A stretch of 64,000 nucleotides of DNA from Lentilactobacillus buchneri (GTDB lineage: Bacteria; Bacillota; Bacilli; Lactobacillales; Lactobacillaceae), in assembly GCF_018314255.1 (NCBI RefSeq), contig NZ_CP073066.1, forward strand, positions 806,001 to 870,000, read 5' to 3'. The position numbers and the translations under genes were made by a program. This document shows, piece by piece, positions 53,503 to 62,639 of the stretch (positions are counted from its first letter, which is position 1; every line of letters starts with the position of its first letter). The notes under the pieces were generated by a model. The model was not told where the DNA came from. It saw only the letters and a list, made by a program, of their open reading frames with translations, and made no database searches.

Positions 53503-54196
53503 GTTTCATCACCACCCCAAAGCTGCAGGCCACAAGGGTCACCAGCAAAATTAATAAACTGCTTGGGATGAAGATCAAGCCCAAGTAAATTGCGACCAAC
53601 ACAAACCCAACCACGATCAGTTGCAAGTTGAATTTGATTGATTTGTCACTAATCAATTGCAGATACAGTAAACCAATGAACATCGCTACCAGGGCAAAGT
53701 CCAAGCCGAATTTTTCAGGATTGCTGATGAAATTCCCTAGAACCGCGCCAACCAACGAAGAAAGAATCCAAGTCATGTAAGAAATGACGTTGGCGGTATT
53801 GAACCAAGCGAAGTTCAGATGATTGTCAGAATAATTCAGCTTGTTCATCCCTAAAGCAAAACTTTCATCCGTCAGCAGTGTCCCAACCAAAATATTCTTA
53901 AACATGCTGTCATGCTTAAAATAAGAGGCCAAAGTTGTGCTCATCAGAATCATCCGCGAGTTGACCAAAAAAACGGAAAAAATAATTGAAAAAATGGGAC
54001 TGTGGGTCACCAGCATGCTGACAATGACGAACTGTGCCGACCCAGCATATGTAATAATGGACATCAACGTCACCAACAGTGGGCTTAATCCCGCGGCTTT
54101 ACCGACAATGCCGAAAGCCACACCAATTCCTATGTATCCAAATACCGTTGGCAATGTATCCTTTGAAGCGGCAGAAACAGTTAAATCACCATTCAT
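53489..54196 (-). CDS. azlC: Branched-chain amino acid export permease AzlC
   Basis: This 235-residue membrane protein has about seven helices. The family segments GIGVAFGIVGKAAG near residue 22 and TYAGSAQFVIVSML near residue 49 are clear. GAAGGAG precedes the ATG. With azlD it forms the two-subunit exporter. Its upstream region contains a large nested inverted repeat (54240-54379). No T-box or Lrp gene is seen beside it. Confidence 0.92.
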   Translation of the reverse strand: MNGDLTVSAASKDTLPTVFGYIGIGVAFGIVGKAAGLSPLLVTLMSIITYAGSAQFVIVSMLVTHSPIFSIIFSVFLVNSRMILMSTTLASYFKHDSMFKNILVGTLLTDESFALGMNKLNYSDNHLNFAWFNTANVISYMTWILSSLVGAVLGNFISNPEKFGLDFALVAMFIGLLYLQLISDKSIKFNLQLIVVGFVLVAIYLGLIFIPSSLLILLVTLVACSFGVVMKHAFF

Positions 54197-54239
54197 TTAA
54201 CACACTCCTTCTTTGTTTTTATTTTATGTAGCTGAAAAC

Positions 54240-54379
54240 GTGTGCCAAAAGGCCGCTTCCTATGCATAACTACGAATAACTTTCCGAGCTTTCAGCTAAA
54301 AAAGCCATTCTAGGTTATGCTACGCCGGCCATGAAATGCCAAGCCTACGTGGCGGAAGCAAAAACGCCTTTTGGCACAC
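54240..54379. repeat. 140-bp nested inverted repeat, single copy
   Basis: GTGTGCCAAAAGGC pairs with GCCTTTTGGCACAC (14 perfect pairs), then GCTTCC / GGAAGC, then GCATAAC / GTTATGC further in. The plan resembles R2 but there is no sequence match to it. It lies between the azlC start and the macrodomain gene terminator, where no gene is found. Confidence 0.75.
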
Positions 54380-54443
54380 TCTGTTATTGCATTAGTAAAA
54401 TTTTAATGGTGTTCTAATTTAAAGTCAATGATATTTAGATAAG

Positions 54444-54487
54444 AAAATCCTGAAATTCAGTTATTGAGCTGAACTTCAGGATTTTGT
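54444..54487 (-). terminator. Terminator of the rarA-macrodomain operon
   Basis: AAAATCCTGAA and TTCAGGATTTT with an inner TTCAG / CTGAA stem form a strong hairpin; on the minus strand TTTTCTTATC follows. Confidence 0.85.
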
Positions 54488-54981
54488 TAGTTAGCCAGTG
54501 CTCTTTGGTAGGCATCATACGTCCCAGTATCAAAACACACCATCGTGACATCAAGTGGCGCGTCAAACGTTCGAATGGCGTCAATGGCAATCTTAGCGGC
54601 CTTATCAAGTGGAAAGTCATAGACCCCCGTGCTAATCGAGGGAAAAGCGACCGTTTGGCAATGATTTTCAACTGCCCGTTTGAGGCTATTCACATACGAA
54701 TTTCGCAGCAATTGCGGTTCATTGTTATGTCCGCCACGCCAAATTGGCCCGGGGGTGTGAATCACAAATTTCGCCGGTAATCTAAACCCGGGTGTGACTT
54801 TGGCTTCTCCTGTTGGACAGCCGTTGAGCTTGCGGCAGGCCTCGTCGAACTCTGGACCAGCTGCGCGATGGATTGCCCCATCAACGCCGCCACCACCGCT
54901 CAAAGCGGTATTAGCGGCATTCACGATCGCATCAACCTGCATCGTGGTAATATCTCCTTTGATCAACTTAAATTGTGCCAT
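54487..54981 (-). CDS. Macro domain protein (ADP-ribose deacylase type)
   Basis: The 164-residue macro domain is of the YmdB/O-acetyl-ADP-ribose deacetylase type. It has GDITTMQVDAIVNAANTAL near residue 9, GGGGVDGAIHRAAG near 30, and the phosphate loop PSISTGVYDFPLDKAA near 115. The family removes ADP-ribose or acetyl groups from ADP-ribosylated targets or metabolites. It follows rarA by 9 bp and so falls under the same SOS-type promoter. Confidence 0.9.
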   Translation of the reverse strand: MAQFKLIKGDITTMQVDAIVNAANTALSGGGGVDGAIHRAAGPEFDEACRKLNGCPTGEAKVTPGFRLPAKFVIHTPGPIWRGGHNNEPQLLRNSYVNSLKRAVENHCQTVAFPSISTGVYDFPLDKAAKIAIDAIRTFDAPLDVTMVCFDTGTYDAYQRALAN

Positions 54982-54990
54982 GGTTTCACA

Positions 54991-56316
54991 TCACTTTCTA
55001 TGGGCTTTTTCCCATGCTTTGATTTGTTCCAAACGTTTTTTGAAGCGGACTTCATTGCCTTGCTCGGTCGGTTCATAATACGTGTGGCCAACCAGAGAAT
55101 CCGGCATTGTCTGCATATTAGTCAACTTATCTTTGGCTTCGTGAGCATATTGATAGCCCTTGCCATAACCCAGCTTGGACATCAACGAGGTTGGCGCATT
55201 GCGCAGTTGCAGCGGCACCGGCTCGTTAATCGAGTGCTTGACGTCGGTTTCAGCACCCAGGGTGGCCTTATAAACCGCATTGGACTTGGGGGCCAAGGAC
55301 AAGTAAATCGCGCACTCCGTCAAATGGACGTTACATTCCGGCATCCCCAAAAATTGGCAGGCCTGAAATACATTAATTGCCACGTTCAAGGCGTTAGTAT
55401 CAGCCAAACCAATGTCCTCACTGGCAAACCGGACCATTCGGCGGGCGATATACAAGGGATCTTCGCCGCCACTTAACATCCGCGTCAGCCAATATACGGC
55501 GGCGTCCGGGTCGCTATTTCGCATTGATTTATGCAGCGCAGAAATAATGTTGTAGTGCTCCTCGCCGTGTTTATCGTACAGAAATGACTTGGTATTCATC
55601 AACTGGTGGAGATTGTCGGTCGACACGGTCACCTTGCCATCCTGCTTGGGACTGTTGTTAACAGCCATTTCCAAGGTGTTTAAGGCAACTCTGGCATCGC
55701 CATTGGCAAATTCGGCAACTTCTTTAACCGCTTGATCGTCAATCTCAATCGTTTCTTTTGGAAAGGCTGCTGGATTTTTCAGCGTCTGATGAATTAGCTG
55801 AACGATGTCATCGGTCTCCAAAGGTTGCAGCACGAATACTTTACACCGTGATAACAAGGCGGAATTGATCTCAAACGATGGGTTTTCCGTCGTTGCCCCG
55901 ATCAGAGTAATGCTGCCCCGCTCCACAAATGGCAAAAAGGCATCTTGCTGGGCTTTATTGAATCGGTGAATTTCATCAACGAAAACAATTGTCTTGCCGC
56001 CCATCTCGCGGTTCGCCTCGGCGTCTTTCATAATCTCTCTGATTTCTTTGATGCCGCTGGTGACGGCACTGAAAGTGACAAACTTGGCCTGCGTTTTTTT
56101 GGCAATGATCTCCGCCAAAGTTGTCTTGCCAACACCAGGCGGTCCCCAGAAAATAATTGAGGGCAACTGGTCACTTTCAATAATTTCTCTCAGAACTTTG
56201 CCTTTGCCAACCAGCTGATGCTGACCGACAAATTGGTCCAGTGTCTTTGGCCGGACCCGGCTGGCTAAGGGCTGATTGCCGTCCTGGTTGCCGGCAAATA
56301 ATGATTCCTGTTTCAT
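54991..56316 (-). CDS. rarA: Replication-associated recombination protein RarA
   Basis: This 441-residue AAA+ ATPase (also MgsA) acts at stalled replication forks. It has RPKTLDQFVGQHQLVG near residue 23, Walker A WGPPGVGKTT near 52, and Walker B FVDEIHRFNKAQQDAFLP near 105. It also has the sensor region IGATTENPSFEINSALLSRC and a C-terminal tetramerisation domain. The ATG at 56316 has AGGAGGTG upstream. A promoter with a LexA box precedes it, and a macrodomain gene follows. Confidence 0.95.
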   Translation of the reverse strand: MKQESLFAGNQDGNQPLASRVRPKTLDQFVGQHQLVGKGKVLREIIESDQLPSIIFWGPPGVGKTTLAEIIAKKTQAKFVTFSAVTSGIKEIREIMKDAEANREMGGKTIVFVDEIHRFNKAQQDAFLPFVERGSITLIGATTENPSFEINSALLSRCKVFVLQPLETDDIVQLIHQTLKNPAAFPKETIEIDDQAVKEVAEFANGDARVALNTLEMAVNNSPKQDGKVTVSTDNLHQLMNTKSFLYDKHGEEHYNIISALHKSMRNSDPDAAVYWLTRMLSGGEDPLYIARRMVRFASEDIGLADTNALNVAINVFQACQFLGMPECNVHLTECAIYLSLAPKSNAVYKATLGAETDVKHSINEPVPLQLRNAPTSLMSKLGYGKGYQYAHEAKDKLTNMQTMPDSLVGHTYYEPTEQGNEVRFKKRLEQIKAWEKAHRK

Positions 56317-56357
56317 GAAGACACCTCCTGACAAATGAAACTGATATGTATATGCCT

Positions 56358-56386
56358 ATTATACGAACACACGTTCTAAACGTCAA
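56358..56386 (-). promoter_or_regulatory. rarA promoter with LexA (SOS) box
   Basis: On the minus strand TTGACG (56386-56381) and TATAAT (56363-56358) are 17 bp apart. The spacer holds AGAACGTGTGTTCG (56377-56364), which fits the Gram-positive LexA form GAAC-N4-GTTC. Confidence 0.82.
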
Positions 56387-56408
56387 CTCTACCTTTATTT
56401 TAGCGCAA

Positions 56409-56590
56409 TCAGCTTTCATTGACCGAATTTCGCAACTTATGGCCTGGCTGATCGTCTTCCTCTCTGGTCATGTCAAAATCACCCGGATTAATAAGACGCT
56501 CAAACAACGCAATCAATCCCAGAACAAATCGTGAATTGATGGGTGATAATTTCCCCTCAACAATAACAAACAGGTTATAATTAAGCTGAA
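56409..56590 (-). other. Protein-like reading frame without a start, possible gene remnant
   Basis: A minus-strand frame of about 50 codons ends at TGA 56411-56409. It reads like protein: a hydrophobic helix FVLGLIALFERL, then INPGDFDMTREEDDQPGHK. GAGGGG lies upstream but no ATG, GTG or TTG is at a proper distance. Otherwise the 56387-56631 stretch holds only the -10 TATAAT (56576-56581) of the next plus-strand gene. Confidence 0.25.
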
Positions 56591-56631
56591 TTTACGGGCT
56601 GTCTGTTTGTTTTTTTGAGGGAGATGGCAAA

Positions 56632-56847
56632 ATGTCATATAACAATAACTTCTATCGGGAGCCGGCATTTTGGCTGAGCATCTGTGCGGCTGCCGTGGGC
56701 TTGATGTCCCTATTTCTTGGTAATGCGGTCCAGTACAGCATCATCTGGTGGCTGCAATTATTGATCGTCGTCATTGCACTGATTGGGATTTTTTATTTCT
56801 TTTCGAAATATTCAAAGGATCAGGACAATAAGAATAAACATTTATAA
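56632..56847 (+). CDS. Small two-helix membrane protein, 71 residues
   Basis: The protein has two hydrophobic helices (about residues 12-31 and 37-57), a polar Asn/Tyr-rich N-terminus and a charged tail DQDNKNKHL. The family is not recognised. A GGGAGATGG ribosome site is in place, a TATAAT lies 50 bp upstream, and a long hairpin follows, so it is a complete single-gene unit. Confidence 0.65.
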   Translation: MSYNNNFYREPAFWLSICAAAVGLMSLFLGNAVQYSIIWWLQLLIVVIALIGIFYFFSKYSKDQDNKNKHL

Positions 56848-56854
56848 CACTAGA

Positions 56855-56904
56855 ATCATCAAAGGCGCCCCATCTCTAATCAGAAATGAGGCGCCTTTGA
56901 TGAT
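56855..56904. terminator. Perfect 15-bp hairpin between convergent genes
   Basis: ATCATCAAAGGCGCC pairs exactly with GGCGCCTTTGATGAT across 20 bases. It lies between the 71-residue gene and the membrane pseudogene. The T-run is short. Confidence 0.75.
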
Positions 56905-56908
56905 TTAA

Positions 56909-58700
56909 CTATGACAAATTAATCCGTTTTCGATACTTCCTAACCAGTCCGAGGCCTAACAACCCCAGCCAGCCAACAATCGACAAAGCGGTGAACAAGC
57001 CATTGAATTTAACTCCACGGCTTTGAATGCTGATTTTAGCTTGCTTGACGGTTTGTGGAATAGTGAGTTTAAAGGTCCCCCGATTTGAAGTTGCCGGCTT
57101 TTGGATGGTTTTGCCATTGAATTTGACCGTGTAATTCATCCCGGCATAGTGGACAAATGGTAAGTCCAATCTGGTTCCCTCTTTCATCGGCACGGTCAGC
57201 TGATAAGCAAGGGAATTGTTGCCTGGGTGCAGACTGGCCGTGGCGATTTCAAACCGCTGTCCATTTAAAATGGTCACCTTGTTGGCGAGATCATCAATGT
57301 GTTTTCCAGCCGTCACCGGTAAGTAATCGGTCCGCCCGGAACCGTTATCGGTTGGGAACTGATTCTGATAATCCTGGTTGTTCACCTTGTAATTTTGCAG
57401 GTTCAGGTTGGAACGTGGAATTTGATGCGTTGGCGTTGCTTTGTAGGTTAACTCAGGCTGACTGGTGCGGTTGAACTGATTATCATACGGGTTCTGATCG
57501 GTAGCTACGTTCATTGAATACATCGCTGAATAATCAAATGAATTAATCAGACAAAGGCTTGCAACAATCACCAGTGCACTGACGCCAATTGTTCTACGAT
57601 TGAACTGGGTTGCCAACAGATAACTGCCAAAAGCGGCAATGAACATCACTAAAACCGGAATAATGCGGTGCCCACTTTGAATGGCCTCGATTCCATTAAG
57701 CAATGGAATGTGATGAATTAAATTCCATGGGAACAAGTTGGATAACACAAACAACGTTACCAAACTACTAAAGTAGGCATAGCGACCAATTGGCGGCACC
57801 CGTTTGATGAAGAATCCCCCAAAGATCAACACCAGCAATAAAATGAGGCCGATCCCTTTGTTGGCCAGACTCTGGTTCAGCCAGGTAAACAAACTTTGCG
57901 GATCTGCATACAGTGTTTGCGGATTCGGTCGCATCAATTTTTGGCTCATCGCCAACACCGCGATCGGTCCCCAAACGATCAGGCTCAAAATTAAACTATA
58001 GACGGCGGCGATGCCAATCTTCATCAAGCGAGCTGCCCGTTCTTTAACCGGCTGCTTGGTGAAAAAGGCCAGGTAAAACACCAATAAGGCGATGACCACA
58101 ATCAACGTCGTCGGTGCCGTACATGATCCCGGTAATCCCAATGGTGAGCAGGTACCAACGATTACTGTCGTCAAACATCACTTCGTAAAGACCGGCAAAG
58201 GCCAGTGGGATGAATGGGTAGGCCAGAAATTCACCAAACTGAGTGGTGATAATTTCCATGACCAAATAAGTCGTCAATCCATATAAGATGGCAAAATAAA
58301 ATGAAATTCGGCTGGACTTGGAAACCAATTTCATACTGTAATAAGCAATCACCAGTGTGGCAAACACAACCAGGACATAGGCAAAATAAATCGCGCTAAT
58401 CGGCGAAAGTACGAACCGCAGCCCGGCAAATATGTACAGCCAAATCCATGGGTAGCAGGCCACCACCGCATCCCCAATTTGATTAAATGTCCGGGTGGCA
58501 ATGTGGCTGAATGGCGCTCCGTTTTGAAGATTGGCCAGCATTTCCTCAATCCGGCTCAAATGAAACTGTAAGTCCGGGCCGGAATAGACATGCATTGTCA
58601 GCCAAAACGGCAAAACTGCAAGCAAAGATAGACAAAAAAAGCCGAGGTTGATGACCAGCCCCTGATGCTGGCGAAACTTGGAAAGTAATTGTTGATACAT
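56909..58700 (-). pseudogene. GT-C-like membrane protein (PTPS-related domain), single frameshift
   Basis: Two frames make one protein of about 595 residues. The first (58700-58044) starts with a TM helix and SGPDLQFHLSRIEEML and runs through several helices to GITGIMYG. The second frame continues from APTTLIVVIALLVFYLAFF to the C-terminal beta domain and last helix, stop at 56909. The frames meet at 58117-58118, where one extra G (minus strand, TACGG) shifts the reading; removing it gives IMYAPTTLIVV. The family is the 6-pyruvoyl-tetrahydropterin-synthase-related membrane proteins, seemingly of glycosyltransferase type. It could be a real mutation or an assembly error. Confidence 0.82.
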
Positions 58701-58811
58701 AAAAAATGGACCTCCTAATAAAAATTAGCGGTCCCCCCTGTCGCTGTTGTATTTTATGATACGAGATATCCGGTCAAAATTCAAATCTTATTCTGACATT
58801 AGTGAATGGTA

Positions 58812-58850
58812 CAAAAAAACAACTCTTCCAAATTATGAAAGAGTTGTCTT
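58812..58850 (-). terminator. Terminator of the 112-residue gene
   Basis: On the minus strand ACAACTCTTTC pairs with GAAGAGTTGT and is followed by seven T. Confidence 0.85.
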
Positions 58851-58884
58851 AATGGGGAAAATAACACGTGTAAAAAGATTAAAC

Positions 58885-59223
58885 TTAACGGTCAATCGTA
58901 TCTGCAGTCATGTAGAATACGTCAGAAAGTGAAGTGGTCTTGTCAGCAAACTTCTTGTTCAAAATCAACTGACGAAAATCTTCGACTGAGATATTTTCAG
59001 TATCTTTGATTGGGAATGCCTGACCGGTGTATGAACCGGTTATTAACGTGATCACCAAACCATTCTTGCTGTCCAAATGAACTTGGTAATTCTCAAAGTA
59101 GATCCCATCATCATAACTACCGGACAAAAACTTGTGAGTTGCAAAATAGTCCGAAATAAAATCATTGAACTTCTCTTTTAAACTCAGTGCTTCTTTAAAT
59201 TGTGTTTGAGTTGCGACTGTCAT
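58885..59223 (-). CDS. Hypothetical soluble protein, 112 residues
   Basis: An acidic protein of mixed helix and strand; the middle (residues 43-70) has the pattern of a beta sheet with YFENYQVHLDSKNGLVITLI. It is not recognised. GGGAG precedes the ATG, and a terminator follows the stop, so it is a single-gene unit. Confidence 0.68.
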   Translation of the reverse strand: MTVATQTQFKEALSLKEKFNDFISDYFATHKFLSGSYDDGIYFENYQVHLDSKNGLVITLITGSYTGQAFPIKDTENISVEDFRQLILNKKFADKTTSLSDVFYMTADTIDR

Positions 59224-59359
59224 CGTAAGACTCCCTTTCTCTCAAAATTGTGTCTAATCAAATAACAACGCACATCTATTTTTGTAAATGGTCTTTATGA
59301 ATCATCTACTAATTTTCATTTTAGTCCGTCAGTCGCATTGTGCAAGTGAAAAGCTAATG

Positions 59360-59408
59360 AAAACGTTGTCAGAACGCAATTTGTAACATTTGCATTCTGG
59401 CAACGTTT
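59360..59408 (-). terminator. Terminator of the ppk2 gene
   Basis: AAACGTTG and CAACGTTT with inner AGAACGCAA / TTTGCATTCT form a long hairpin; on the minus strand TTCATTAG follows. Confidence 0.75.
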
Positions 59409-59414
59409 CCAATT

Positions 59415-60335
59415 TTATTTATTCTTTTTCGACTTTTCTGGAACCTTTTCCAATTCAGCCAGCGCTTTTTCCAATTCGGCCTTCTCTGATTCTGGCAGGT
59501 CAGGGTACTTAAGCGGTAATTCTTTCATTCGGCGATCAATGATGTCAGAAACACAAAGTCTGGAGTACCATTTATCGTCTGAAGGGATGATGTACCAAGG
59601 ATTGGTCTTGTTGGCTGTGTGCTCAATCGCATCCTCATAGGCTTTCTGGTAATCGTTGAAGTAACGGCGTTCCTTAATGTCAGCTGAGGCAAATTTCCAA
59701 TTGTGATCCGGCAGTTCAATTCGCCGCTTGAAGCGATCCCGCTGCTCATCGGCAGACATGTGGAGGAAGAACTTCAAGACCATGAAGCCGTTTCGGGTCA
59801 AATAGTCCTCAAAGAAATTGATATCCTTGAATCGGCCATCGAAGAATTTGTTATCCACTTGATCAAGCTTGGTGATCGAGCCAATCTTGGCATTGACAAT
59901 CATTTCCGGGTGAACCCGACTGATCAGCACATCTTCGTAGTACGAACGGTTAAAAATACCGATAATCCCATGTTCCGGGATGTGTCGATGAATCCGCCAC
60001 AGGTAATCATGGCTTAATTCAATTGAGGTTGGCGACTTAAAGCTTGTGACCTCAATTCCCTGAGGATTAACCCCGCTCAAAATGTGTCTGATCATACTGT
60101 CCTTGCCAGACCCATCCATGCCTTGAAAGATAACCAAGACACCAAAATGGTTTTGGGCATACAGTTTCCCCTGCAAATCTTGAAGCGTCGCAATATTATT
60201 TTCAATTCGTGCTTTAATGTCATCCTTGTTCAAATCTTCAACGGTGGCGGAAGTTGGAATCTTGGCAATCTTTAGATCCCGATCCCCGTTGTATCGAAAA
60301 GATTTCTCACGATCAAAAATTTTCTTTTCGTCCAT
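59415..60335 (-). CDS. ppk2: Polyphosphate kinase 2 family protein
   Basis: The enzyme transfers phosphate between polyphosphate and nucleotides (AMP, ADP or GDP). The 306-residue protein is a one-domain PPK2. It has Walker A FQGMDGSGKDSM near residue 69, the FNRSYYEDVLISRVHP Walker B/lid region near 128, and FFLHMSADEQRDRFKRR near 189. Class (I, II or III) cannot be assigned from inspection. The C-terminus ends in a charged helical tail of Glu and Lys. GGGGGC precedes the ATG; monocistronic. Confidence 0.92.
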   Translation of the reverse strand: MDEKKIFDREKSFRYNGDRDLKIAKIPTSATVEDLNKDDIKARIENNIATLQDLQGKLYAQNHFGVLVIFQGMDGSGKDSMIRHILSGVNPQGIEVTSFKSPTSIELSHDYLWRIHRHIPEHGIIGIFNRSYYEDVLISRVHPEMIVNAKIGSITKLDQVDNKFFDGRFKDINFFEDYLTRNGFMVLKFFLHMSADEQRDRFKRRIELPDHNWKFASADIKERRYFNDYQKAYEDAIEHTANKTNPWYIIPSDDKWYSRLCVSDIIDRRMKELPLKYPDLPESEKAELEKALAELEKVPEKSKKNK

Positions 60336-60529
60336 AGTGTTGCCCCCTAAGGAATCATTAGTAACAACTTTATAATAGCTTATCCCTTGGAAAAATAACT
60401 AAGAGAATGTTTATTCTCCACATTTATTTCTCATATTGAGTATACTAGATTACATAGAATTAGTTTCATATAACGCTGTTTTAGTGTCGCTTGAAACATC
60501 TATCAACTCTCTTTGAAGGAGGACTTAAT

Positions 60530-62497
60530 TTGAATATCTTAAAAGCAAACTCAACAGCTGGTGGCCAATCCGACCAACCAGCCGAGGATTCAATCGACAA
60601 GTCGTTATTAAAGGACGACCTTTACAAAGCCGTTAACGGCCGTTGGGAAAAGACCGCCAAGATTCCGGCCGACCATTCGTCAACGGGTGGCTTCATGGAT
60701 CTCAATGACAACATCGACAAACAATTAATGAGTGACCTCGATGACATCATCAAGGAAAATCAGCCACACGAGGCGCCATTCTCCGAATTCTTGAAGTTGT
60801 ACGAACTGGCCCGCAACTATAAGAAGCGGGATGCAGACGGTGGCGAACCACTGAAACCGTATTTGGAAAAAATCGAAAACATCACTAATTTTGATGATTT
60901 GAACGAACTTTTGCCGGAGCTGGTTAAGGAAGGTTACCCACTGCCATTTGGCTTTTGGGTTGAACCTGACATGAAGAATACGCAGGTTAACGCTTTATTC
61001 GCAGCGGTTCCCGGCCTATTTCTTCCCGACCGGACCTATTATGAAAACAATAATCCAGCTTACAAGCAATTGATGCCGGTCTTCACCAAGATGGCCAGCC
61101 AATTACTGGTATTAGCGGACTACAGCAGCAATGAAGCGGATGAAATTGTCGAATCAGCCAAACGGTTTGATGCCAAGATTGCACCAAACGTCAAATCGGC
61201 TGAGGAATCTGCCGATTACAGCAAGATGTACAATCCTCAGAAGTTTGCCTACTTCTCAGAATCAAGTTCTCATCTCGATTTTGTCAATCTGGCCGACGCG
61301 TTGTTTGGCAAGGCACCGGAGCAGATCATCGTGACCGAACCGAAGTTTTACGAGCGCTTTGACGGTCTGGTTAACAGTGACACCTTCAAAGACATGAAGA
61401 ACTGGATGCTGGTCAATATGGTCCGTTCAGCATCCGGCTATCTATCAGAAGAATTCCGTCAGACCGGTTCTGTCTTCAGCCGTGCGCTATCCGGTAAGAA
61501 GGAAGCAACGCCACAGAAGAAATCAGCCTTCTATCTGGCAGAAGGAACATTTGGCCAAACAATTGGTGACTATTACGCCAAGAAATACTTTGGCCCGAAA
61601 GCCAAAGCTGACGTTGAACACATGGTTAAAAACATGATCAACGTCTACAAGAACCGTTTAAGCAATAACACCTGGCTGGGCAAAGACACCCGCGAGAAAG
61701 CCATTTTGAAACTGGACAAACTCGAACTCCAAGTCGGTTATCCTGACCACATCGATGAATTGGAATACAAATTCAAAGTGACCCCTGAAAATGAAGGTGG
61801 GACCCTATTTGACAACATGTCCAAGTTTGGTGCGATTACCGTCCAAGACACCTTTGAGAAATTGGGTAAGCCGGTCGACCGAACAAAATGGGAAATGAGC
61901 GCCGCAACCGTCAACGCTTACTACGAACCATTTAAGAACATCATCGTCTTTCCAGCCGCAATCCTCCAAGCACCGTTCTACAGCTTGAAGCAGACTTCCA
62001 GCCAGAACTATGGTGGAATTGGCGCAGTCATCGCGCATGAAATTTCGCACGCATTTGATAACAATGGTTCTCTGTTCGATGAATTAGGTAATTTGAATAA
62101 TTGGTGGACGAAAGAGGACCATGAATACTTCTCCAAGCTGGCCGACAAGATGATCAAGGAATTCGATGGCATTCCATTTGCGGGTGGTAAGGTAAATGGG
62201 AAGCTGACGGTTTCCGAAAACATCGCCGATGCCGGTGGTCTGAGCTGTGCCAATGAAGCGGCCAAGAATGAGGCCGACTACAACTTGTATGACTTCTTCA
62301 TCAACTGGGCTAAAGTATGGCGGATGAAGGCCACGGAACAGTACAAGCAGCTGCTGTTAAATATCGACGTACATGCCCCAGCTGAATTGCGGGCCAATGT
62401 TCAAGTGAAGAATTTGGATGATTTCTATACAACTTTTGATGTTAAAGACGGCGATGGAATGTATCTTGAACCTGATAAGAGAGTGAAAATTTGGTAG
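60530..62497 (+). CDS. pepO: Endopeptidase PepO (M13 family)
   Basis: This cytoplasmic zinc endopeptidase degrades oligopeptides. The 655-residue protein has the zinc motif VIAHEISHAFDNNG, the third ligand in SENIADAGGLS, and the substrate motif VNAYYEPFKN of neprilysin-like enzymes. It ends in the family's KRVKIW (Lys-Val-x-x-Trp type) C-terminus. No signal peptide is present. The start is TTG at 60530 with GGAGG seven bases upstream; the frame extends back to 60491 without a ribosome site. It is monocistronic. Confidence 0.95.
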   Translation: MNILKANSTAGGQSDQPAEDSIDKSLLKDDLYKAVNGRWEKTAKIPADHSSTGGFMDLNDNIDKQLMSDLDDIIKENQPHEAPFSEFLKLYELARNYKKRDADGGEPLKPYLEKIENITNFDDLNELLPELVKEGYPLPFGFWVEPDMKNTQVNALFAAVPGLFLPDRTYYENNNPAYKQLMPVFTKMASQLLVLADYSSNEADEIVESAKRFDAKIAPNVKSAEESADYSKMYNPQKFAYFSESSSHLDFVNLADALFGKAPEQIIVTEPKFYERFDGLVNSDTFKDMKNWMLVNMVRSASGYLSEEFRQTGSVFSRALSGKKEATPQKKSAFYLAEGTFGQTIGDYYAKKYFGPKAKADVEHMVKNMINVYKNRLSNNTWLGKDTREKAILKLDKLELQVGYPDHIDELEYKFKVTPENEGGTLFDNMSKFGAITVQDTFEKLGKPVDRTKWEMSAATVNAYYEPFKNIIVFPAAILQAPFYSLKQTSSQNYGGIGAVIAHEISHAFDNNGSLFDELGNLNNWWTKEDHEYFSKLADKMIKEFDGIPFAGGKVNGKLTVSENIADAGGLSCANEAAKNEADYNLYDFFINWAKVWRMKATEQYKQLLLNIDVHAPAELRANVQVKNLDDFYTTFDVKDGDGMYLEPDKRVKIW

Positions 62498-62547
62498 GAA
62501 GCAGACCTATTGAAACGCTTTTTATCCAAATAATAATCGAATAAACA

Positions 62548-62592
62548 CAAAATGGCACCTAACCGCAAAAAAAGTTTAGTGCCATTTTTTAT
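62548..62592 (+). terminator. Terminator after pepO
   Basis: AAAATGGCAC pairs with GTGCCATTTT, with inner TAAC / GTTTA, followed by T-rich sequence. Confidence 0.88.
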
Positions 62593-62639
62593 TTTTACTA
62601 TTTGCTATTAGAAGTGATCAATAACCAGCCAAAAGTAGC

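Noticed and set aside
54868..55476. 202-residue plus-strand frame opposite rarA
   Set aside because: Antisense to the conserved AAA+ gene; composition and lack of a ribosome site argue against it.
58747..58932. Plus-strand 61-residue frame after the GT-C gene
   Set aside because: It runs through the minus-strand terminator hairpin and into the end of the 112-residue gene; start context is poor.
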